Below, one piece after another: positions 57,229-64,000 of a DNA stretch of 64,000 nt (its first letter is position 1; each line of letters opens with the position of its first letter). Source of the stretch: Falciphora oryzae (lineage: Eukaryota; Ascomycota; Sordariomycetes; Magnaporthales; Magnaporthaceae); contig JNVV01000001.1 in assembly GCA_000733355.1 (NCBI GenBank), forward strand, positions 2,150,064-2,214,063. Reading direction: 5' to 3'. Both the position numbers and the translations under genes were made by a program. A model generated the notes under the pieces. The model was given only the letters and a program-made list of their open reading frames with translations. It ran no database searches and was not told where the DNA came from.

Positions 57229-58838
57229 TTAACTAACCTCGATACAAGAGTATACTGATTCCTGATCAGAATTTCCCGCTCTTTCTGATGCTGTATCGCT
57301 TGCCTCCTCAACGTGCCCCCTTGCCTCTGAAATGCGCCGGATATTTACAAAGGTCTCGTTGGGATCCGGGGCCACCTTCCTTTTTTTGCGAGGCCGCTGT
57401 GCCTCCAATTCGGCCTCCAGACGCCTAATTTTTTGCAAGGCCTTAGCCAATTCGAATTCGCGCGCCTCGTAGCCTTTTTGGAGTTTCCGGAAGAAGAGTC
57501 GGGCCGTGGGGCTTGCCGGAAGCCGGCCCCTAAAGGCGCCGATTTGGGAGGCCAACTCTCGGCTTTGTTTGGGAGTCTCCCAAAGCACCTGGGACTGCAG
57601 TAAAGGGACCATTGAACGCTGTTTGGCCCTGTTATCCTCTGCAGATTGTTGAATTTTGGCTCGTTGGCTGTCTTGGTTAAAGTTTTCGAGTAAAAATCGG
57701 CTCGATAAGGATTTGCGTATACTCCGTGGCCAAAGGCCGGATGCCCGCCACCCCGACTTGATTATATAAGGGGTAAGGGCTTGCAATCTTGCAGAGGCAT
57801 AGGCTTGTAAAAATTGACGTTTTCCTACTACAGTTGAGCAGGTAAATAGAGCTTGGGACCCTATTTTTTTGCGGTAGGCGTGCTTGAGAGGGCTGAAGAC
57901 GGATAGGTCGAGGGGCTGCAGTACGTGCGAGGTATGAGGGGGTAAATAAAGCAAAAAAACGTTATTTTGCAGGCAAAGAAACATAAACTCTTTGGTTATA
58001 TGCGATCCGTGGCCATCCAATATTAAAAGCCGGGGTTCAGGGGTAGGGGGCCGGGTGCGAGGGAGAAAGACTTTTTGCAGCCATTCGACGGCCGTGCGAT
58101 CCGTAGTCCACCCGCTATCCGTTGCAGTGAATTCCCAGCCTTCGAATTGGCCTAAATCCTCTGGAAACCACTGCTCTTGCACGCTTTTCCCTTTAAAAAT
58201 AATAAGGGGAGGAAGCGAGACCCCAGTGGCCGAGATGCACTCGATAAACGAGGTCCAAGTACGAGATCCAGGCTCTTTTCTTGCAAAAGCCGGGCCCTCG
58301 CGAGGCCTAAAACGAGCCCGTTACCCGTTTTACCCTCCTGCAGGCCGCCCTCGTCTGCGTTGTACGTATTTTCCGGCTTGATCCCGGCCACCTCCGGTAC
58401 CTGGAGTCGCTCCCACCACGCCTTTATTACCTCCGTAGTAGCCCCTCCAACGCGTGCAGATTCTATGCGCCGGCCTCTTCCGGTACGGACCTCTGGATAT
58501 CGGCCTAAAAAGCCACGAATCCAGTGCTTCCCGAGGGGCTGGGAGGCGCCCCCTTGCCGGAGGATCTCTTGTGCAAAAAACCGGACTTCTGCATGCGTTG
58601 GCGGGAGCCCTAAAGAAGCCTGTAATAAAATCCAGTCGGCTAGGCGCTTCTCCTGCTCCGGGGCTATCCGCTGATAGGGCTCTTGTGACTGTCGGATAGG
58701 TAGGGTGCCCTCAAGACGGTGCCGTAGGGTAGACCTCGGTATACCCCAAAGTCGGGCGGCCCTCGCGATTGGGACCTTCGCTTGCACGGCGGCGACGGCC
58801 TGTTCGACTTCTTCTTCTGTATACTGTTTCTCGGGCAT
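57229..58838 (-). pseudogene. Fot1/pogo transposase with a single frameshift
   Basis: The gene starts at 58838 (MPEKQYTEEEVEQAVAAV) and ends at 57229, about 536 codons, the usual Fot1 transposase size. Domains in order are a psq-type helix-turn-helix (IARAARLWGIPRSTLRHRLE), a CENP-B/Tc5-type DNA-binding region (HAEVRFFAQEIL, HWIRGFLGRYPEV) and a DDE superfamily endonuclease core. The three acidic residues lie in TYNADEGGLQ, LLILDGHGSHIT and LDLSVFSPLKHAYRK. A one-base shift at about 58270-58300 moves the frame between LVLGLARA and GSRTWTSFIECISATG. Apart from that, both halves are open. A basic/Glu-rich C-terminal helix ends the protein. It is probably inactive alone, though programmed frameshifting or a sequencing error cannot be excluded. 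Confidence 0.88.
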
Positions 58839-58939
58839 CTCATCGTTCGAGTGCAGCAAAAAGTAAGGAAAACGGATTAGAATTGATGGAATTCCGTAGA
58901 ATTGAAGTACGCGCAACGATTCGAGGCTGTGGGGCTGGC

Positions 58940-58967
58940 GGGGTGGCCAACAGGGGGTACTCCGACT
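58940..58967 (-). repeat. Right terminal inverted repeat of Fot1-like element
   Basis: 28 bp, the exact reverse complement of the left end. It is followed by the duplicated TA. Confidence 0.93.
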
Positions 58968-59254
58968 TAACACGTTAAGGGGCTGATGCTTTCTTTAGTG
59001 GTGACAATTAGCGTTGGTCTTTGGGGCATGATTCCTTGACGCCTACCAAACAGTTACGAGCGTTTGGGTGGTCTTCCCAAGCCCTATCTCATCTCCGTTT
59101 AAAAATCCATCACCGGGCCTTGTAGACTGGCTAACCCTCCAGCCACTCCAAATAGCTAATATTAAACCCTTGCACTCCAACTATTTTATATCGTCCCCGT
59201 ACTCAGCCAGAGCGGTATGAAACCTCGCCATGAAGGAATCATCGTCTTCACTCT

Positions 59255-59488
59255 CTAACTCCGGCAGAAGGGGTTCGCCCCAGGCGTCCCGTGTAGCCAA
59301 AGTGCCATTAAACCTTCCCATAAATCCTTTGCAATGTCGCTCATCGCATCATCCTCGCCGCCGTCCAGTCCCTCGACGGGATTTCCATTGCCACCCGACC
59401 CGGACGGGCCTTTGGTGACACCTGGTCCCCCCGTGCTACCGCTCGGGATGCTTGATGGCTGAGAGGGAGCCCCATACGCTGCAGCCAT
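59255..59488 (-). CDS. Small hypothetical protein, unrecognised
   Basis: A 77-residue frame starts MAAAYGAPSQPSSIPSGSTG. It is Gly/Pro/Ser-rich, then has an acidic-amphipathic end (DDAMSDIAKDLWEGLMALWL). It lies between the Fot1 element and a long-terminal-repeat-like sequence whose left end is at 59549, directly upstream. It may be the 5' piece of a gene disturbed by those insertions, or it may be chance. Confidence 0.3.
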   Translation of the reverse strand: MAAAYGAPSQPSSIPSGSTGGPGVTKGPSGSGGNGNPVEGLDGGEDDAMSDIAKDLWEGLMALWLHGTPGANPFCRS

Positions 59489-59548
59489 TTTCTCGCAGAG
59501 CTGTATCCTAAGTCAAGACCCCTACTTTGCGCCACCCCCCACTTCCAG

Positions 59549-59832
59549 TGTAACAAGAGGTCAAAAACGGCTTGGAAAAGGATCTCTATATTGCAGATAA
59601 TCTTTCTATGGGCTCAAGAGATGCTTAAGGAAAAAGGAATCTTTCATAGAGGATATAGGAGATGGCAGGGTTTATATAAACCACCCGTAATCCGTGCGAA
59701 GTATTAAGTACATAATTCACACTGCCCCTCCGGCCTTCGGCCTTTGGGCCTCGAGGCCGTTAGGCACCTATACCGGTTCCCGGACCTTCTATGGGGCCGA
59801 TTAGGTGAGTCCACAGGTTCTTCCGTGTGACA
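59549..59832 (+). repeat. 284-bp LTR-like repeat (copy A)
   Basis: The segment begins TGTAACAAG and ends CCGTGTGACA, so it has TG...CA ends. It is matched in inverted orientation by two separated blocks at 60243-60480 and 61115-61168. Shared cores include TCAAAAACGGCTTGG, GCAGATAATCTT, GGAGATGGCAGGGTTTATAT and TACATAATTCACACTGCC. It is probably a solo long terminal repeat. Confidence 0.65.
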
Positions 59833-60189
59833 CCAATCGTACCGCCGTAGGAAAAATAACTTTAAAGATCCAAAAAGGCCCGAGCATTTTGGCATTAAAT
59901 TTTTTAGCAAAGCGACGGGTTTTTATATGCCGGGCGTTTAATATAACGAATTGTCTTTCGGTAAAAACCGGCAAAAGGCTTTTTTTTTATCGGCCTAATG
60001 CTTTATTCGTTCCCGGGCTTTTTTAAAGTATTATTTAGCTTTTTCGTGCATTTGGGTTATCTAATACCAGTAAAATTAGCTTATTAAATTGCGTATTCGT
60101 TTTAAAAAAAGGGGATTATTAAAAGCTAGGTGGTACCCGTAGTTAGCGAAAAAGGGAATAATGGAGGTATTTGCCGAAAATATATTATT
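59833..60189. other. AT-rich, probably RIP-mutated sequence between inverted LTR-like copies
   Basis: About 360 bp is strongly AT-rich. One frame stays open to 60026 (ILALNFLAKRRVFICRAFN) and then meets only TAA/TAG codons, the same pattern as the gag sequence further right. It is likely transposon-derived. Confidence 0.45.
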
Positions 60190-60239
60190 ATTAATATTCG
60201 GAGGTCAAATCGGGGATTTGCAGCGCAGTCACAGTGGCT
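60190..60239 (+). repeat. 50-bp inverted repeat B, left copy
   Basis: It begins ATTAATATTCGGAGGTCAAA and ends CGCAGTCACAGTGGCT. It is nearly identical, in reverse complement, to 61061-61110. Confidence 0.85.
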
Positions 60240-60242
60240 AGC

Positions 60243-61168
60243 TGTTACACGGAAGAACCCGTGGACCTAACTAGTCGGTATCACGAGTCGGCTTTACGGA
60301 GGTTCGAAAACCCGCATAAGCGGTTAGCGGCCCCAAGGCCAAACGGTGAAAATCGGAAGGCAGTGTGAATTATGTACTTGATATTTCGCACGGATTACAA
60401 AGGGTTTATATAAACCCTGCCATCTCCTATATCCTTCACGAAAGATTCCTCCCTCTTTAAGCATTTTTTGAGCCTATAAAAAGATTGTTAAAAGAACTAA
60501 TGTATTTAGCTTAGGTTGGGTGCATAGGCCCAACCTACCATGTACTACTCTTATTAGATTATCTACCCTGTACTGTTGTGGGGTTGTGCACAGGAGTAGC
60601 GGGCAGGGCTTATAGCGCATCCGGGGGTGGCTTACAGCATCTATAGCGCTTACTGAAAGCCTGAAGGTAGCCTGTAGCCCCTGTAGGATGCCTAAGCACC
60701 CAAGTCAGCCGTTGTGGGTCGCACTGACTCGCCTACCCTGCACATCTACCCTACACAGAATTGGTCAGGAGTCAATTTGCACAAGTCAGAATTGGAGGCT
60801 CAACGCGGAGATGGGTTTGGTGGTCGTGGGTCGATTTTTTGGAAACCCCATACAAAATAATTTTTCGGAAAATCGCTTGCGGCACCGGAAGCCCCCACGG
60901 CGGAGAACCCGCGGGATCGATGTCGGTGGGTATATGAGGGAAGCGATTGTTGGCGCCCCTCACCTGCAATACAAGCCTGTTCCACCCACTAAGCTTGGGG
61001 CCCCGACAGCGCTATTTATAGCGCCTGTCAGGGCCCAATCCAACTAACCGAGACCCTGCTGGCCACTGTGACTGCGCTGCAAATCCCCGATTTGACCTCC
61101 CAATATTAATAAAGATTATCTGCAATCTAAAGATTCTTTCTCCAAGCCGTTTTTAACCCCTTGTTATA
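60243..61168 (-). repeat. Interrupted, inverted LTR-like copy (A')
   Basis: Read on the minus strand this starts TATAACAAG at 61168 and ends CCGTGTAACA at 60243, matching copy A except for CA/TG-to-TA changes. About 630 bp (60490-61110) of unrelated DNA splits it after GATAATCTT. The insert carries inverted repeat B at its right end, while the partner copy of B lies just outside the LTR end at 60190-60239. Confidence 0.6.
61061..61110 (-). repeat. 50-bp inverted repeat B, right copy
   Basis: Reverse complement of 60190-60239 with about two differences. It lies inside the interrupted LTR-like copy. Confidence 0.85.
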
Positions 61169-61960
61169 AATAATTTTTTTACGCTTTGCCCCTTAACGGA
61201 AGCCTTACTATTTTTCCTTTTAAATTTTAAAAAGGCCTTGTTAGTTGGTACCCCTAAGCCCTAATTGTTGCCTTTTTTAGCAAATAAAACCTTGGGGCCA
61301 CACCATAAACATTTTAATTATTACCGGTATTTTCAAATGGGTAAAAGCGAAAAGAATATATAGGAGGGTCGTTTTACCCTTTTAATCGCTTTAGCGAAAT
61401 TACGGGATTTTAAAAAAGGCCGGAGGATTTCTGTTCGTGGCACACTGACATCGATATTAGTCGGTTGGGGTGAGAAGGCCTTTGGTATATTATGTTATCC
61501 AAAGTGTCGTCTGTCTTCTAGAAACAACGGAAGGGCTCCTCGTGCGAGCCCTTTAGATACATATATCCCAATCACGGAGGCCGCGGGGTGCGGTCGCACA
61601 AGGCCAGTCCCGGTGCCGGGCCTGACTTGTGACTTGCACCGCCTCCGTGCATGACCGGTGATCTCCGTGCATGACCGGTGATCCCCATTGCCGGACCCTC
61701 CGTGTCAGAGAGGCGGGGCCTCTCTGCCTCGAAGTCCCTGGCTATTGGGGATTCCCGTGCAATGCCCTTTTCCCTTCGTGCGACCGTCAATTATCCTTCC
61801 AACAATTTCCTTTGTACCTTTGGGATTTTACGCTGCCTAAAAATACAAGGAACCGGACCCCCTCATCTCGTCTGCAACGATATCTCCTTCCCTATTAAAC
61901 GATTTTGGTATATTGGCCGTAGAATTAACAGAATCCCTTTTTTTTCCTAGCGATTCCGGT
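61169..61960. other. Region between nested repeats and gag, possible 5' LTR
   Basis: No intact gene is present. A perfect 20-bp tandem duplication lies at 61643-61682 (CTCCGTGCATGACCGGTGAT twice). A segment from about 61431 (TGTTCGTGG) to about 61930 (GAATTAACA) has TG...CA ends and could be the 5' long terminal repeat of the element whose gag follows. I saw no convincing primer-binding site. Confidence 0.35.
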
Positions 61961-64000
61961 ATGCCTGCCAATACTATACCGGCCTAATTTAGGAAAGCGG
62001 CCGGAAAAGCCCCCGAAGGCCCCTTCCGGTTTGCACCAAAAGAACGTTAAAATACCCCTATGCTCGACGATTAAGGGGCATTTATCCTTTATTCGGCACC
62101 CCCTTTTAATATAGCCTTCGAACAACAAGCCCTTATATCCGTGGGACGCTTTTAAAACCTACCGGGCTGGATGACCGAAATCCAGCGGGAATTTATTAGC
62201 ACGCACGAAGCAATTTCGGTCCTATCCCGAGGTGTAAGCTAGGAAATCCTCGCCGATTAGGAACAAATCCGCGAAATTAAAACCTATTACGACCGCATCA
62301 CCTACGCGTACCATACCGTCGTTTTTTTTTATAAAAAAGGCCTAATCGCTTCCGCCAATTAACAAAAGGCATTCCGGCAACGGATTATTGGAAAAAGCTA
62401 GGTATTTGCATAATAAATCTGGGCTACGGTCGCTATTTTGGCCGAAAAGCAACAAATCCGTTCGGAGGCCCTAATTTAGCTCCGGGACGTTATTCGGGCT
62501 TAACAAAACCATTTGCAAGACCTATAAGTACGATTTTCCACCTTCGAAAAAAAAATCACTAACTAGGCCGTCGATAAAAATGCCTAAATCCAGGATCTCC
62601 TAACTAAGGAGCACGTATCGCCCGAAGCTTTTACTGATACCAAACGGCGCATATTAGCCCAAACGTATTAATTCGTTAGGGACGCCGTACGAAAAAGTCG
62701 GCGATTTGCGGCACAAAAAAAGCGGCTTAAATCAGCTACGGTATTTTCGGCCCTTTAAAAATCGTCCTTTCCACCGGGCTTACGTTAAAGCACTCCAGTA
62801 AAGGGGGAACCCGTTCTTTTTACGGAAAAACCATTACCCTAACCGGCGTTTAAAACGTCGGCATTATTACGCTAGGACCTTTAGAACCCTTTATCGTCCG
62901 ATAACCTCCAACGGCAACAAGTTCGGGCTATTGCCTCCGCTGCCCAACAATAGTACAAAGCCGCAACGGTAGGTCCCAAGCACTCCGGAAACTTCGGAAA
63001 ACTTCTTTAAAGGCTTTCCTAAAGGCTATTTAACGAAACCCCCGAATATATTGCTATTCCTTTAGAACCTTCAAAACTTTCGGATTCCTTTTCGGACGAC
63101 GATGCCCCCGAAAATAACAAACGGACCCTTAAAGACCCCGATTTACGGGACTTTATTAAAGCCATCCAATAGGGAATTGCTCGCCCGCGTAATCCGATCC
63201 TTACGGCCGTTATTAACCCAGTCCAGCTTAATAAGCCACCTAATTACGACGGTAAGGATTTGGCTAAATTTAAGCCATAGTGGCTTCGCGTTACCTTTTA
63301 TATAGAAACTTACGTCGAAAGCTTTCCTAACGATACCGTTAAAATCAATTGGGTCGGGTCCCTATTTACGGAAAACGCACAAGTTTGGCACTATTAACGC
63401 TTTCGGTCCTTTCGAAGCGCGCAATTCGAAAATAACTGGCGAGCCTATTCGGCGGCCTTATAGGAACGCTTCCGGGACGCCACCGAATACTACCGTAACG
63501 CTAAAAAGATAAGGGAGCTTAAATATAAAGGAAATACCGTTTAGTACTTTACTAAACTTTTCGACCTTAACGAAACGGTGCAATAGTCGGGCGTTATATT
63601 TAAGGAGCACATTTCCCGCACCTTCCCAAAAGAAATTACTAAATTGGTATATTCCCGTTGCGGAGGAGTCCCTAATACGGACGAAGAATTCCTCGCCGCA
63701 ATTTAGGAAGCCGGCAAAATCTACGAGGTTATGCTCTAGGATCTTAGGCTAACCCCGAAAGATAAGGGAAAAAACGAGCCCGTTTCGATTTCGGAGCGCT
63801 CGAACGCGGGCCGTCGCTAAAGCAAAGGCTCCAAGGACAAAAGCCAAAATCCATCCTCAAGCTCCCGTTTTGGAAAGAAAGCTAACGATAAGGCCGACAA
63901 AAAGAGTAACGTTTGGACTACGACCAAATTGGCATTTAAAGGGGTCGAATAACGCGATATCAACGCACGAAAGTTGGCTAAAGCCGACTGCTGGCGCTGC
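61961..64000 (+). pseudogene. Ty3/gypsy-like gag, RIP-inactivated, truncated by window edge
   Basis: From ATG 61961 a single frame can be followed to the last base of the window without any indel. It is interrupted by over 30 TAA or TAG codons and not one TGA. Between stops the protein has retroelement Gag character: a helical Glu/Lys/Arg-rich N-terminal half, then a capsid-like segment (NYDGKDLAKFKP, ENNWRAYSAAL, ERFRDATEYYRNAKK, YFTKLFDLNETVQ), a Ser/Lys-rich stretch, and at the very end the start of a CCHC zinc knuckle (KADCWRC). Stops occupy positions where Gln or Trp would fit. C-to-T change in the CA context on both strands (RIP) accounts for all of them. Protease and polymerase would lie beyond the window. 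Confidence 0.8.

Larger units (their letters stand above)
57128..58967 (-). mobile_element. Fot1/pogo-type DNA transposon, 1,840 bp, TA target duplication
   Basis: The ends are perfect 28-bp terminal inverted repeats (57128-57155 and 58940-58967, beginning AGTCGGAGTACCCCCTGTTG), flanked by TA on both sides (57126-57127 and 58968-58969), the hallmark of Tc1/mariner-pogo insertion. A second partial copy of the terminal motif CTGTTGGCCACC sits just inside the left end. The length and a single transposase gene match the Fot1 group of filamentous fungi. The element shows little sign of RIP, unlike the gag sequence to its right, so it probably inserted recently or escaped RIP. Confidence 0.93.

Noticed and set aside
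56729..57258. Repetitive proteins FPFS(n) and KKER(n)
   Set aside because: Direct translations of the 12-bp purine tandem repeat in different frames; they extend only as far as the repeat.
61961..64000. Reassigned stop codons (TAA/TAG read as Gln) in the gag frame
   Set aside because: All neighbouring host genes end with TAA, TAG or TGA used as stops, at least one TAG stands where Trp fits, and CA-to-TA RIP explains the pattern without code change.

Overview
The window comes from a filamentous ascomycete, most likely a Sordariomycete and possibly Sordariales. The evidence is short spliceosomal introns (GTAAGT-type donors, CTAAC/CTGAC branch sites), GC-rich third codon positions in the housekeeping genes, Sordariomycete-like gene families, a Fot1/pogo DNA transposon and a retroelement carrying the scars of repeat-induced point mutation (RIP). 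No bacterial operons, CRISPR arrays, rRNA or tRNA genes were seen. Genus is inference only.

Region 1 (1-20.8 kb) is conserved core genome. It holds the 3' end of a gamma-glutamyl phosphate reductase (proline synthesis), a HUL5-type HECT ubiquitin ligase, poly(A)-binding protein with an A-rich leader, an uncharacterised membrane/coiled-coil protein, a universal-stress-protein-domain protein and mitochondrial ribosomal protein uS7m. Coding parts are well preserved, and the splice junctions given restore the reading frames.

Region 2 (20.8-33 kb) is almost empty. The only gene I can build is a 97-residue three-exon double-stranded-RNA-binding-domain protein at 23.5-24.0 kb. The rest is pyrimidine-rich, homopolymer-rich intergenic DNA.

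Region 3 (33-47.5 kb) mixes metabolic and accessory genes: a nitronate monooxygenase with a doubtful 5' end and an unusually long intron, an IMPACT/UPF0029 protein, a secreted six-exon bacterial-type solute-binding protein, and peroxisomal 3-ketoacyl-CoA thiolase with a PTS2 signal. Between the last two begins the lineage-specific material.

Region 4 (about 41-56 kb) is the most unusual part. It holds at least five fast-evolving, unrecognised genes or gene remnants. Two paralogous pairs are visible (41.7-42.7 kb with 50.2-51.5 kb; 43.5-45.0 kb with 53.8-55.1 kb). Several members pair a variable N-terminal region with a C-terminal coiled coil built on a recurrent Glu-Arg-Asp (ERD) repeat. Some copies are intact (50.2-51.5 kb and probably 48.0-49.0 kb). 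Others carry frameshifts, or nonsense codons of the CAG/CAA to TAG/TAA kind expected from RIP. A 10-bp palindrome lies 200-300 bp upstream of both members of the first pair. I could not assign a function; this locus is my best candidate for an undescribed gene family.

Region 5 (56-64 kb) is transposon territory. It holds a decayed SNF2-type helicase fragment, a nearly intact 1,840-bp Fot1/pogo element with TA target duplications, nested inverted repeats, and a Ty3/gypsy-like gag frame. That frame is continuous for about 2 kb but carries over 30 in-frame TAA/TAG and no TGA codons, a RIP signature.
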